The notes below the pieces were generated by a model that did no database searches, was not told the origin of the DNA, and was given only the letters and a program-made list of their open reading frames with translations. A DNA stretch of 64,000 nt from positions 18,752,633 through 18,816,632 of the forward strand of contig NW_004454163.1 in assembly GCF_000283155.1 (NCBI RefSeq). Direction: 5' to 3'. The translations under genes were made by a program, and so were the position numbers. This document shows positions 10,766-22,137 of the stretch, piece by piece; position 1 is the stretch's first letter, and every line of letters begins with the position of its first letter. This stretch comes from Ceratotherium simum simum. Lineage: Eukaryota > Chordata > Mammalia > Perissodactyla > Rhinocerotidae.

Positions 10766-12639
10766 TAACACATTGGGTATTTCTGTTGAAAGCAAACTGT
10801 ATTCCAGGCATCGCTCAAGAGAAGTATCACACTGCAGACAGGCCCAGAAAGTAAGGTCCATTCTCCTACCTGGGCACCAAGGCCCCCCACAAACAAACAC
10901 AACCCCCCTTTCCTGGGGAACTTCTCATGAGTCCTCTATGGTTCCAGCCACACTGTTCCCGTTGTACTTCAACAGAAGGCCTCTCGCATTCTTCCTGCCT
11001 TGAGGACGAGCTTCCTCCTCCTCCTGCCTGACCCTTGCCCACCTTCAAGCCCACTCGCAAGTCCCACCACATCCCGCCCTGAGTTACTCCTCCCAGAACA
11101 TCCTATAGAACCAGTGTCCACACAGGGCTACCGATGCCTGGTCTCTGGACATGTCCTTTGCCAGGTGGTTGTATTAATGCCTTGTGACCTCTTCTTGGTT
11201 GCTTTGAGATCATTTCAATCTTTCCTTGGAGGCTAGGTCTCATCTCTCACGTCACCCTGACTGCATTTTGCTCACGACTCTGTGTTCATTCGTCAGCAGT
11301 GACTTGGTTTAAGATGATGCTACTTTCTTATTGAACTGCAGAGTTTCCTAGTTGTACTAGAAGGAGGGAGTATGAATTGTGATCCCTCCCCAAAAGGCGT
11401 ACAATCCACTTGTCTACCACATCCACAGAAATTAAGCACCCAAGAACATTTATGATGGGTTGTACAAATATGGGGGGGGGAGTTTAGGGGTGTGGGCAGC
11501 TACTGGGGACAAAGGGGAGGGAGAGCTAGAGCTTAAGGGTAAGCAGGCTTTGGACAGGTAGGCGGAGAAGGAGAAAGTCCTCTGGGAAGAAAAGTTTTAG
11601 CGGAGACATGGAGGCCAGAATAAGCGTGGCCCATCTGTGTCGGTGTGGGAGAGAGAGGGCCTTATGGGTGAGTTATGGGCCCACACTGGCTCCCAGCGAG
11701 GCATTCTGGTGGACACAGGATAATAGAACCTCTGAAAGTTTTTAAGCCACAGAGCAACACCATGGAAAGTATAAAGGAGAGTTTATTTATTCATTCAACA
11801 AACACTGAGAAAAATGCTACTTCTTTATTGAGCTGAAAAGTCTCCTAGACACATTTCCTGGTGGAAATGTGCTGAGATAACAAAGTCAGATAAGTCTGGG
11901 CATTCCCTGGCCAGAGGGACCCGCGGGTAACTCAGTGCACAGTGGAAAGTGCAGAGCTCAAAATAAGGCGAGAGTGGGAAGCAGGAATGTGGGAGCCCAG
12001 ATGGCAGACGAAACAAGGAGATCTGCCTGGCAAGGGCATCTGAGCAGAGAACAATCCTCGACTCCTGTCATCTCTAAATTTGTTCTTACTATAACAGTCA
12101 ATCAAAAAGACTAAGCAGGAAGTGAAAGGCTATAATGAACCTTGAAAATTCAGGAGAACCTTTCTCCATGAACAGTTTATTCCAGCCCTAATCTTAGGCA
12201 CAGACCCCGCCTGGAATGTTCCTCTGAGAATGTAGCCTTCCCGGGGGCAGGTACACAGCTCCTGGGCACTGGTTTGGCTGTGAGTTCCTCCAGGTCCAGC
12301 AGCTGCTGCTATGAATACCCCAGCTTAAGCAACCATTCCTGTAACCTCCGCCAAAATAACTCCCCACAGTTTTGTCCCCTCCGGAGCTGTCATCCCCCTC
12401 TTCCACTTGGTGGCCAAGTCACTCTGTGTTGTGATGCCCCTGACCTGCTCAGACAGCCCCCCCCCCAAAACACCCACACACAAACACACTGATGCTCCCC
12501 CATCTGAAGCTTCGGGATCTTTGACCTCCTCAAGATAGAACTCCAATCTCTCCTCCACCTCGACTCCCAGACCCCCGACCAACCCCCACCCTGTAACTGT
12601 TCTGCTTCCTTAGCCAGACTCTGCAAACTGAAATGTGAA

Positions 12640-13130
12640 ATTTGAAGCCAGTGTTCCCCTTAGCAACCATGGTAACACAGGATCTGATAGAGAGCCTGGA
12701 GTTATAAAAATACCAGCTTCCACCAGACACTGGTTTCCAAAGGGAAACCAGTCTCCACGCCAGAACCGTTTTTAAACAGTCTTAAAACTCAAGAGATTTC
12801 CAACCCCATCTCAGCATGGCTTCAGGAGGACATCTCTTCAATTCCCTTTCGGAAGGCGGTGGTCGTTGCAAGCTTTGGTGTTTTCTCTAAAATTTAGAGA
12901 TTCAGAGAGGATGTGGCTCTCTGAGAATTAGGTAGCCATATAAAGGATATATAGGTAGGAGCAGTTTTTCTTAAACAGCAGCTTTTCGGCATTTTTGAAA
13001 AGTTTAGGTTGAATTGCCGCCAGTCTTTCCAGTTCCATTCCAGGGAGTCCTCAGCGCCATCAATCCTCCTAATTATAGAGGGGATATGAGTTGATCTCTC
13101 TCTCTTCATTGAAAACAGTTTTAATTAACA
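12640..13130. promoter_or_regulatory. Repeat-free candidate conserved non-coding element
   Basis: No transposon signature is visible across this stretch. It contains AGCAACCATGGTAAC (12663-12677), which resembles a one-mismatch RFX X-box with an intact GGTAAC half, and later TAATTATAG (about 13070-13078), GCCATCAATC and TTTTAATTAACAT. Such motif-dense unique sequence beside a GC-rich tract is compatible with an intronic enhancer, but this is inference from sequence style only. Confidence 0.3.
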
Positions 13131-13209
13131 TAACCATTTTCTAGCAGGAATTCTACGTTTAAGGCCTCGGGTGGGGAGGTAAGAGATAGAGTTGTCTAAA
13201 CTTTTCTGC

Positions 13210-13600
13210 TCAGGACCAAAAGCAAAAGTCCTGCATCTCCGCCCCCCACCCCACCCCCCNNNNNNNNNNNNNNNNNNNNNNNNNNNNNNNNNNNNNNNNN
13301 NNNNNNNNNNNNNNNNNNNNNNNNNNNNNNNNNNNNNNNNNNNNNNNNNNNNNNNNNNNCCCTCCCCTCCCCCACGGACGCCCCCTCCGCACGGCCCGCG
13401 GACGGAGCTCTAACTCTCCCTGCTTATCTCGGCGCCGCCTGCAGGGGGCGCCTGGCCTTGCGGGGTGGGGTGGGGGGCTCTTCCAGGAGGCAGGGGCCTC
13501 CCCCGCCCCAGTCTCCAGACCCTCCTCGGCAGCCCTGGGCGGACTCGCTCTCCTCGCCCCCTCCCGGCTCCCCTCCGCGTTCTCCTCCTCCTTCCTCGTA
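13210..13600. promoter_or_regulatory. GC-rich, CpG-containing intronic tract around an assembly gap
   Basis: Right of the gap the sequence contains repeated CpG (CACGGACG, GCACGGCCCGCGGACGG, TCTCGGCGCCGCC) in an otherwise AT-average intron. Left of the gap it is a C-rich run. It may be a small CpG island or an alternative promoter within CTIF, or just a GC-rich low-complexity tract. The middle is missing, so length and CpG ratio cannot be judged. Confidence 0.35.
13260..13359. other. Assembly gap (100 N)
   Basis: Exactly 100 undetermined bases, the usual placeholder for a gap of unknown size. It is bounded by C-rich homopolymer-like sequence on both sides, which probably caused the sequencing failure. 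Open frames crossing it are meaningless. Confidence 0.98.
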
Positions 13601-13806
13601 TCTCCTGGGGCCATGCCTTGTAATTTTGAAAAATATTCCAACTCAGTAATTAATGTCTGAACTTCAAGGGGCCCCTGCTTTCTGCGGAGTGGCGCTGAAG
13701 GCGGGCGGGGACGGGGAGGAGCTGAAGGCTGTGGCAGGGAGGGCCTGGGTGCGATTTTTTTCTAAGCTGGCGAAGGACGGTAGACGATAAATTGTTTCTT
13801 GCTGGT

Positions 13807-13860
13807 GTTGTGTGTACAAGATACACACACACATATACATATACACGTGCACGTGCATCC
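13807..13860 (+). repeat. CA/TA dinucleotide microsatellite
   Basis: A run of GTGTGTACAAGATACACACA.. passing into CACATATACATATACACG and then CGTGCACGTGCAT gives alternating purine-pyrimidine DNA over about 50 bases. Confidence 0.8.
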
Positions 13861-15049
13861 GTCTAGATTTTTAAATCCTTTGGGTTTAAAAAAAATAATA
13901 ATAAGATGCCCCCCTCCCCCCCTCCCCCTCAGTGGCGGTTTCCCAGTAGGCTGATGTCAGAGTCTGCTCAGCCAATTTGGGAGCACGAGGGGAGAGACAG
14001 GCTGGGGCACTTTCCGAGGGTGTAGGTCCGGGTGGGGGGATTGGCTGGGAGGGAGATGGAGTGACCTATATATTTAGAAGATAAGAACCCAGGCTCTGTG
14101 GGGGTGAAAAATGGCCATCAGTAACTTCAGATAACCCAGAAATCAAAAAAACAAAGTCTGCCTGTTTCCCACCCACAGGGAGGATGTAAGTGGCCTCACT
14201 GAAGCCTGGCCTGGACCCCCCCAGTGCCCCCCATCAAATGCTTCCCCATGGTTTGCCCATCATCCCCCCCCCCCCATTGCGGCCTTCATGCCTCCTTCGG
14301 GTACCCTCCACCCAGCAGGATGCCATGCGCTGGGCCGGTTGCAGGGGCCTGGGCATGAGCATGCTGTGCGTGGTCCCTGCCCTGCAGAGCCGCTGTCTAC
14401 TGGGAAGGAGAAGGGAAAACACCAAGTGCCCTGTGCTGGGAGCTGGTGCCTAAGTCACATACAACTCTCTCCAGGACCCGCACTGATCTTTCTTCTTTAA
14501 CTTAGTCCAGCTCTCTGGACCATGTAAGTTCAGCAGTTGATGACACCCCACTCGATGCTGTCCTAAGGTTTCCACAGCCCTTGTTGGTCCAGGCCAGACA
14601 CGGTTGGGAACCACTTTTTCTCGTGTTTTCTGTCCACTAGGCATAGCTAGAACCCAGTTTCTTACTGATGGCTCCATTATCACTGCCACCACAACGATCA
14701 GCAGGTAGCAGGTGGCCTGGGCCAGGCCCTATGAACAGAAATCACCAGGATCAGCCTTTATTTGTAGCCAGAAGAGAAGGGTCCCCAGGGAAGAAGGTGG
14801 ACTTCGGAGCGCGACAAACTCCAGCAGCTCACCCTCTCTGGCTCTCAGTTCCTTGTGGGGCCGAGGGTTAAACCTCATCAGTAGATTTGCTAATTACAAA
14901 TTGACTTCCTCCCTTCTCTGTAGCAGGACACACAAAACAGATATGAAAAACAAAAGACATGGAATAAAGGGATCAGTCAGCAGCATATTTATATCAGGTA
15001 AAATGAAGTGCGTCTCAATGAGGAAAAATGTGAAGGAACACAGGAAAGT

Positions 15050-15645
15050 CAGTCTCGGGGCCTTTGCCTTTGTCATTCCTTCTGGGAGAATGCCCTTTTC
15101 CAGGTGTCCCTCCAGGATGTCACTTCCTCAGAGGGACCCTCCCTGACCACATCCCCACAGCCTGCTTTCTTTTCCTTTCTTTTTTTTTTTTTTTGATGAG
15201 GAAGATTAGCCCTGAGCTAACATCTGTTGCCATTCCTCCTCTTTTTGCTGAGGAAGATTGGCCCTGGGCTAACATCCGTGCCCATCTTCCTCTACTTTAT
15301 ATATGGGACACCTGCCACAGCATGGCTTGATAAGTGGTGCGTAGGTCCGCGCCTGGGATCTGAACCTGCGAATCCCGGGATGCCTAAGCGGAGCGCGTGA
15401 ATTTAACCACTACACCACCAGGCCAGCCTCGCTTTCTTTTTCTTCATACCCCTCACTTGTTTCTGGCTTTACCAGAGAATTTTCTTTGTTAATCTGCTTG
15501 TTTTCTGTCTCCCCAGCTGGCATGGAAACTCTCTGAAGGCAGGGAATGTGTCTCTTCTCTTCATGGCTATAGCCCAGTGCCTAGAACAGTACCTGGCATA
15601 ATAGGTGCTCAATAAATACTTGTTGAATAAATTAATGAAATAGAG
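15050..15645 (+). repeat. LINE-2 3' end, split by an ERE insertion
   Basis: The left part (to about 15173) has GGCCTTTGCCTTTGTCATTC, CTTCCTCAGAGGGACCCTCC and CTGACCACATCCCC. The right part (from 15431) has TTGTTAATCTGCTTG, CTCTCTGAAGGCAGGGAATG, CAGTGCCTAGAACAGTACC and GGTGCTCAATAAATACTTGT, ending in the L2-type GAATAAATTAATGAAAT tail. Removing the ERE restores one continuous L2. Confidence 0.85.
15174..15430 (-). mobile_element. ERE (tRNA-derived perissodactyl SINE)
   Basis: The element reads as poly-T, then two AGATTAGCCCTGAGCTAACAT-type modules, then TGGGATCTGAACCTGCGAAT and AACCACTACACCACCAGGCC, the reverse complement of the tRNA-like head. A perfect 10-bp target duplication GCTTTCTTTT flanks it (15164-15173 and 15431-15440). 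It sits inside the L2. Confidence 0.95.
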
Positions 15646-16539
15646 TGTCTAGACTGAGCAGAGCAGGAGACAGTGGTCACCCATCTGGAGTTAATCTGGG
15701 AAGATGTCTCAGAGGAGATAAATCCAGAATCCTTGAAGAGGTGAGGTGAGCCAGCAGGTGGGCTGGCTGGTAGGGGTCCCTGGGGATGGACTCGGAATGG
15801 GAGAGGGAAGAGAAACACTCACCCCAAATCAAACTCAAAGGAAGCAGTTTGTGCTCCCAGTACAAGTGAACCGGCTCAAAAACTGCAGTCAGCCAGTGAA
15901 GCTGCTTGTATTCTGTCCCCACCTTTCACTCCAGTGAAGTGGTCTTTTCTTGACTTCAGTCTGCCAAGCTTCATATGAGATTTAATTGGTCTCTCCGAAG
16001 TCAAAGTCCCGAGGGCCACAATCATGAGGAGAAGTTGGGGGGCTGGGGGGGGCTTCTGGCACAGAGTCACGGATGGAGAGCCATGGGGAAGGGGTGACTG
16101 AGGGGCCCCTAAGTAGCACCTGCTGTGTACTGTGCCGGCCGTCCTCGGGGCCTGGAGATGCAGCAGAGCAGCAGAGCCTTCCTCTCCTGAGGAGAGAGAA
16201 GGAGTGAGGAGGATGCCCAGGGCACAAGAGGGTGCTGTGGGGGTTGAGAAGAAGGTGGGAGCATGGCACAGGAGGTGGGAGAATGGAGCAGGTGGGAGAG
16301 GACACGCACAGTCACAAACATTGAGGACAACCTCTTAGCCCTTAATCTCAGCACAACCCCAGAGGTGGAGCAACATGTCCAGCACAATATAACGGGAGCC
16401 ACCGTATCATTGTGCATTTTCCAGTAGCTGCATTTTCTAAAAGGGACAGGTGAAATTAATTTTAATATCTTTTATGTTATCCAATATATCTAAAGAATTA
16501 TCATTTCAACATGTAATCAACATGAAAAAAGCATCAATG

Positions 16540-16705
16540 ACATACATTTTATATTCTTCTTTTTTTTGTACAAAGTCTTTGAAATCCAGTGTGTATTTTG
16601 CACTTAAAGCACCTCTCCATTCAGCCTAGGCACATTTCAAGTGCTCACGACCACATGGGGCTGGTGGCTACCGTACTGGACAGCATACGTCTGGAAGCTA
16701 GCTTC
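16540..16705. repeat. Old DNA-transposon-like repeat (hAT MER family, unassigned)
   Basis: The segment has CTTTGAAATCCAGTGTGTAT, CACATTTCAAGTGCTCACGA, CCACATGGGGCTGGTGGCTA and CCGTACTGGACAGCATACG. This is a recognisable common mammalian motif series (tttcaagtgctc.. ccacatgtggctagtggctac.. ttggacagc). I cannot name the subfamily with confidence. Confidence 0.55.
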
Positions 16706-16784
16706 TGGAGTCTTTGGGCTTTTAGAACAGTTCTGGATCCCAAAAGTATCTGGATCCTCAATGTCTCAAAAGTATTTTTTATAG

Positions 16785-17026
16785 GGGCCGGCCCGGTGGC
16801 ACAAGCGGTTAAGTGCGCGCGCTCCACTGCGGCGGCCGGGACTCGCCAGTTCAGATCCTGGGCGCGCACCGACGCACTGCTTGTCGAGCCATGCTGTGGC
16901 GGCGTCCTCCCTTAGAGGAAGATGGGCGCTTGATGTTAGCCCAGGGCCAATCTTCCTCGGCTAAAAGAGGAGAATTGGCATCAGATGTTAGCTCAGGGCT
17001 GCTCTTCCTCACAAAAAAATAAAAGA
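16785..17026 (+). mobile_element. ERE SINE with perfect 17-bp target duplication
   Basis: The head GGCCGGCCCGGTGGCACAAG-CGGTTAAGTGCGCGCGC contains the tRNA-like A and B box regions (GGTTAAGTGC and AGTTCAGATCCTGGG). Two GATGTTAGC(C/T)CAGGGC modules and an A-rich tail follow. The duplication AAAAGTATTTTTTATAG occurs at 16768-16784 and 17027-17043. Confidence 0.95.
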
Positions 17027-17459
17027 AAAAGTATTTTTTATAGCTTCTCTCTCAGCACCCAGAAACAAAGGAAAGTGGTTTGAGCTGAAACCACAGGCAG
17101 TGGGCTGGTGTTGGTCGATTGGCTGGACCTCCCTGGTGGGGTCTGCAAAAGGCAATCCTTTTGACCCCAAAAAGAAGAAAGGTGGGGAGAGTGAAAGAAG
17201 GGGCAGAAACGGTAAGAGAAGAGGCAAGCACAGAAAGGGGAACAGAAAGGCAGTGGGCGGCAGGAATGACGGACTGCATGACAGAGCTAAGAACAGCATC
17301 CACAGACCGAGGCGGGGCGGCCCTGGGAGGGCAGGCAGCTGCCAGCTCCTCCCCACAATGGCCAAACAGAAATCATGGCCCAGGACGTGGAAGGCACAAT
17401 TAGCTCATTCTTTCATTGCCCTTCTGATTACACTGTTGTTCTCAGGACTGCCATTTCTG

Positions 17460-17790
17460 TAATTAAGACCTTGTCCCTTACTCAGAGGTATTGAAACATA
17501 AAAGTATTTGCTGAATCTGGTTTCCCAGGGTTAAAAGACAGACTTAGGAAACGCAAACACACTTGTGGAAATGCAAACACACATTCACTGACTAATTATC
17601 CTTTAATTAAGGCCGAAGTCCTGCTTAAAACAATTAGCTCTGGGGATTGAACAGTAGGGACAACTCCTGTTCTTGCTAATTGTTCTCCCCTGATAGCCTG
17701 GATACGGCCAGTCCGGGGGGAAGGGGGAACGGAAGGGAATGAATTAGTCTGCTGCTTTTGGTCTGGACTGGACCGCACTCTGCTTGGTTT
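17460..17790. promoter_or_regulatory. Candidate enhancer with clustered homeodomain-type sites
   Basis: No repeat is visible. Within 100 bases lie CTAATTATC (17592-17600), TTTAATTAA (17602-17610), CAATTAG (17631-17637) and its inverse CTAATTG (17676-17682). This density of TAAT cores in single-copy DNA suggests a regulatory element. Function and conservation are untested. Confidence 0.35.
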
Positions 17791-18834
17791 GGAAACGTTA
17801 GTCAGAGGAGAGTTGGAGGTGTGGGGAAGAGCAAGGAGGATGTGGTTTGGGCAAGGGGAGTCGAGAGGCTGCCCTAGGCTTGGACACCGGCCATGGGAAG
17901 TCTCAGAAGCTACTGCTGGCCACAGTGAGGTGGCTTGCCTGGCTGGAGCTGAGGGTGTGGGCCAAGGATTAGCTGACTGGAAAGCAATTAGATGAGGTGG
18001 GGCTGGCTGGGAAAATACCTGGAATCCCAGGGCTAGAGTTGAGACTTGCTTGGGTACCGCCGCAGGCAGGAGGCCTCGTGGGCTCCGGGAGTGGAGCTAC
18101 CGCTGATGAGGATGGCTGCCACTGGCCCACTGGGCCACAAGCCTTTTTTGCCTCTTGCCGTTGGGGAGAAGTGGATTCTAGAGTTTGAGGTGTCGAGGAG
18201 TCTGGGAAAGAGGCCCTTTTCCTGGTTACCACTTCCTCTCTCCAAATGTCTCCTCCACCTCAGTTTCCCTGCTCCCCTCCCTCCACCCTTCCGCAGACTC
18301 CCAGGACGTTCCTAAGGCCTGGGGGGCCATCAGATATCCTCCCCCTTCCCTAGGTAGGAAGGATGTGTATGTAGGGTGTTACCCTTCCAGGGACTTTTTG
18401 AAAGGAGAGCTTGGAAGAGAAAAATGTATGCCCCAAAGGAAAAAAAGATGCTCCGGGTTTCGGAAGGGTAGGGGAAGTGACTGACCCCTCCGATGAACCC
18501 TTTCTCCAGAAAATACCCCCATGCATAAAGCTTGCAGAGAATCCCTGGAGACTGTCCTCTGGGGGGCTTCTCAGTTGAGAGCCCCTGCTCCAGAAGTGGA
18601 ATTTGGGTTTTCATACAGGCAAATGGTCAGAGGGGCCTTCCAGACCGCCCTCAAAGCGGTTGTGTAAAGGATTCCCAGGGCTGACCCAGGACACATTAGG
18701 ACTCCCACAGACTCCAGAAGCCCCTGAGAGCTCACTTTTTTTTCTGCCAGAAGGAATCCTAGCTCATACACAGCCCTCCTCGCCTCCCTCTCCCCTCGCC
18801 CCCCGCTCTTCTCCCCTTCACACTCTCCATAGAT

Positions 18835-19511
18835 CAGAGGTCAGTCAGCACACTTCTATAAAGGGCCAGACAGTAAATATTTTAGCTTTGCAGGCCAAGA
18901 GGGAAAATCGAATTTAACCACATCCCTGCGATTTGTACTACACTGGGCAACAGTGCGCAGCAAATGAGAACAGTTTCTCTAGAAACTACTCAACTCTGCC
19001 TTCGTAATGGGAAAGCAGCCGTAGATGATATGTAAATGAACGAGAGTGACTGTGTTCCAACAAAACCTTATTTATGGACACTGAAATTTGAATTTTATAT
19101 CACTTGTATGTGTCACAGAATATTATTATTCTTTTGATTTTTCCCCCAGCTATTTAAAAATGTAAAAACTATTCTTAGCTCACGGGCCTCTAAAAAGCAG
19201 GCTGTGGGGGCCAGCCCAGTGACGTAGTGGTTGGGTTCCCATGCTCTGCTTCGGCGGCCTAGGGGTCACGGGTTCAGATCCCAGGCGCAGACCTACACAC
19301 CACTCCTCAAGCCATGCTGTGGAGGCGTCCCACATACAAAAAAATAGAGGACAACTGGCACAGATGTTGGCTGAGGAACAAACTTCCTCAAGTAAAAGGG
19401 GGAGGATTGGCAACAGATGTTAGCTCAGGGTCAATCTTCCTCACCAAAAAAAAAAAAAAAGCAGTCTGTGGACCAGATTTGGCCGCTGGGCTGCAGTTTA
19501 GCGACCCCCAT
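18835..19511 (+). mobile_element. hAT-Charlie-type non-autonomous DNA transposon, split by an ERE
   Basis: The left end CAGAGGTCAGTCAGCACACTTC-TATAAAGGGCC is followed by the internal block CCTTATTTATGGACACTGAA-ATTTGAATTT and GCTATTTAAAAATGTAAAAA. The right end after the ERE reads GGCTGCAGTTTAGCGACCCCC. This matches a common mammalian hAT element with CAGGGGTCGGCAAACT-type ends. A related copy lies at about 21890-22131. Confidence 0.75.
19208..19455 (+). mobile_element. ERE SINE
   Basis: The head GGGCCAGCCCAGTGACGTAG and B-box region GGGTTCAGATCCCAGGCG are followed by CAAGCCATGCTGTGGAGGCG, two GATGTTAGCTCAGGG-like modules and poly-A. The target duplication is AAAAAGCAGGCTGTGG (19192-19207) versus AAAAAGCAGTCTGTGG (19456-19471), one mismatch. 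It interrupts a hAT fossil. Confidence 0.95.
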
Positions 19512-20069
19512 CTAGATCTGTGGTTCTCCACTGGGAAAGTACCCTCCAGGCAATGTCGACGCACATTAAATTGAGAGTCACTGTCATAAAGGAGAGTTTG
19601 CAGTTTCTCAGAAGGTGCTGATGCTGCCTGTAGGAGGACCACATGCTAGACTGGATGGAGCTCTAGTCTAACCTCCATCCCCATTTTACAGATGACAAAA
19701 CTGAGGCTCAGAAGTGACGAGCTCTATCATATGAACCCAGGGAGAGGCTTCTTCGTCCCAGGATGCAGAGCTGAGTGGTTTCCTATCTCTAGCCACCTTC
19801 AGAGATCTGCCCTGCCAGCTCACACTGCCCGAGGCGCTAGCCGAGACACAGGAAATGTGTGTGTCCCCTGGAGTCCCAAAGTGGCAGGGCCCCGGTGAGT
19901 CATTTCCCATGAGTGGAGACGATGTGCACTGAGGCATCCCCATGCCGCCAGTCAGCTCCCTCCTGACCACCCTGCCGTGCGCTTCAGAGAAACTCCCTGC
20001 CAGCTTCGGGGCCCTGCAGGCTGGGGACAAGAGGGGAGCTGAAGGCCCCCTCCGTGAGAAGGGAAATGG

Positions 20070-20285
20070 AAAGAATGAGGGCTTGGACGTCAGATTACAT
20101 GATTTTGAATCCCACACTGTTGGTCCTAGCTGGGACCTGAAGCAAGTTACTTAACCTCTTTCAGCCTCAGTTTTTCCATCAATAAAACGGGGAAACAGCT
20201 CCTACGTCTGCAAGGTTGCCAAAAGGATTAGTGACCACATCTGTCAAGGGTCTGGCACATAGTGCAGAACGTTTGTGGTATCTTT
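20070..20285 (+). repeat. MIR SINE
   Basis: GATTTTGAATCCCACACTG, AGCAAGTTACTTAACCTCTT, CAGCCTCAGTTTTTCCATCA, AATAAAACGGGGAAACAGC and GGGTCTGGCACATAGTGCAG follow the MIR consensus in the plus orientation. Confidence 0.85.
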
Positions 20286-20689
20286 AGTGGCCACCCTGAC
20301 ATTATGCCTTAACCACAGAGCTACCCAGCCACAGCCTGGACAGCCAGAGAAAAAGGCTACTTGATCTTCCTGGCAACACACAAGCCCGTGACTGTGTTGA
20401 TGTCCTTATGGAGGCAGTCACGTTCCCCACTCCTGTGACATCTCCTTGGTGATTTAGGTTGCGGTGTGTAAGGCCTGTGTCAAAAGTTTGTACCTGGAGC
20501 TTTTGGGTGGCCTTTGGGGTCTGGGAACCCATGGAAATTGTATGCCAATATCTGTGAACCTGTGTAGATATGCATTTTTCTGGGAGAGTTGCCAGAGTTT
20601 TCATCAAACCCTCAAAAGGTTCCACGTTCCCCAAAAAGTTAAAGGACACACGTGTAGAAACACAATGCAGAAGAGAGTACCAGACTTTT

Positions 20690-20815
20690 GAGACAGATTC
20701 CTGGATTTGGGAATCAGCCCCCTGACCCTGATGTATGGCCTTGGGCCCATTGCCCATCATCTAATTCAGATCTGAACTTCCATTTCCTCAGCCCTAAAGA
20801 CTGTGACTAGCATAC
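20690..20815 (+). repeat. MIR fragment
   Basis: ATTCCTGGATTTGGGAATCA, TGGCCTTGGGCCCATTGCCC and ACTTCCATTTCCTCAGCCCT resemble a decayed MIR core. No 3' end is visible. Confidence 0.45.
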
Positions 20816-20984
20816 CTGTCCCCCCCACTCCAGAATCAGATGATGTCCTATGAAGGAAAACCCAGAGTAGGGCAGCCAGGGACAGGTGGGCTCTGAAAGC
20901 TGCCACCAGGTGAGCAGAGGCCTCACAGGGGGCCACCCTTCAGGGTCAGTGTGTTTGCTTGAAATTTAAATACCTGGGAGTTTT

Positions 20985-21195
20985 AAAAACAGACACAACT
21001 AAGCTCTGGTGATAAGCAGGATCGTGGTGACCCTAGGGGAGGGTCAGTGAAAAGAAGGGGCTCAAGAGCGCTGTGGGGGTGCGGCCCAGGTTCTAGCTCT
21101 TGGTCAGGGTGTTGGTAGCACACGTGTATTCATCTCATTGAATGCTTAGGATGTGTGCATGCTTTGGCATGCAGGATACTCCAACAAAAAGTTTT
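20985..21195 (+). repeat. Old LINE-1 3' end fragment
   Basis: The order AGACACAACTAAGCTCTGGT, GGTCAGTGAAAAGAAGGGGC, TTCTAGCTCTTGGTCAGGGT, GTTGGTAGCACACGTGTATT and a CATTGAATGCTTAGGATG block mirrors the L1M 3' UTR (ttctatatcttgatcggggtggtggttacacgggtgtat). Orientation is plus. Confidence 0.6.
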
Positions 21196-21889
21196 CTGAA
21201 AACAAGGTTCAAATGAAAAAAGTAGAAATACGGTATAAAATCACCCCCTTGGATTTTTCTATATAATTTTGCAATGAAGGTAGCACATAGCTAGAAGAAA
21301 GAGTCACTTATATATAAACACAAATAATAGAGTAAGATTTTAAAATAATCCGAAGGCCAGATTTAAGTATCTTTCTTCTTAACCCAAACTGCTATCTAAG
21401 CCTGCTTACATAACTTTTGCTTTCTTTAATTATCTCAGGGGGCCCACAGGCTGTCTCGGGCCTCTCACAACCGGGATGGACCTGCCTTGGTCTGGCCTAT
21501 TTTGAGGAGCCTGTCCGCCAGGGCGGTGGCTCTGCTCAGCACACCAGTGGTTCCAGAGCTCTGCCTGTCCCGTCCCCTCTCGCCTTCTCTAGGAGTCCCT
21601 CCCATGGGTTTCTCCTCTCTCTCCCGCATCACATGCTTCCCTCTCTCTAGTGGTTTCTTCTCATCAGCTCAGCAAACCCAACTGAGGGGGTAAACCTCCT
21701 GACCCCTCATTCCCCAGCAAGAACAACCGCATTTCTCTCTTCTCTTCAGAGTCAGAATTTTCAAAAGAATTGTCTCTCCACCTGCTATCTCTCTGGGTTG
21801 CTTCTGCCCCACCAGGCCAAGCATGGTCCCTGTCGAGACCGCCGTGTTACCAAACCCAGAGGCCTGCTCAGTCCTCAACGCCACCGTTG

Positions 21890-22131
21890 TCATAAGAGAG
21901 CAGCCGTAGATCATATGTAAACCAGTGACAGTGACTGTGTTCCCACAAAACTTTATTTGTGGACACTGAAATTTGAATTTCGTCTAATTTTTGTGTGTCA
22001 CAAAATATTGTTCTTTTGATTTTTTTTCAACGATTTAAAAATGCAAAAACCATTTGTAGCTCACTGACCCACACAGAAGCAGGCCAAGGACGGGATTTGA
22101 CCAGTGGGCTGTAAGTTATCAATCCCCGATC
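21890..22131 (+). mobile_element. hAT-Charlie-type element, 5'-truncated copy
   Basis: Contains GAGCAGCCGTAGATCATATG, ACTTTATTTGTGGACACTG-AAATTTGAATTT, AACGATTTAAAAATGCAAAA and the end GCTGTAAGTTATCAATCCCCG. It is closely related to the copy at 18835-19511. A MER20 begins within a few bases of its right end. Confidence 0.7.
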
Positions 22132-22137
22132 TAGAAC

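Noticed and set aside
13192..13641. Open frames crossing the 100-N gap
   Set aside because: The gap length is arbitrary, so the reading frame across it is meaningless.
16785..17026. Possible functional tRNA gene suggested by the GGTTAAGTGC and GGTTCAGATCC boxes
   Set aside because: The boxes belong to the tRNA-derived head of an ERE SINE with a poly-A tail and target duplication. No tRNA 3' half or acceptor stem pairs.
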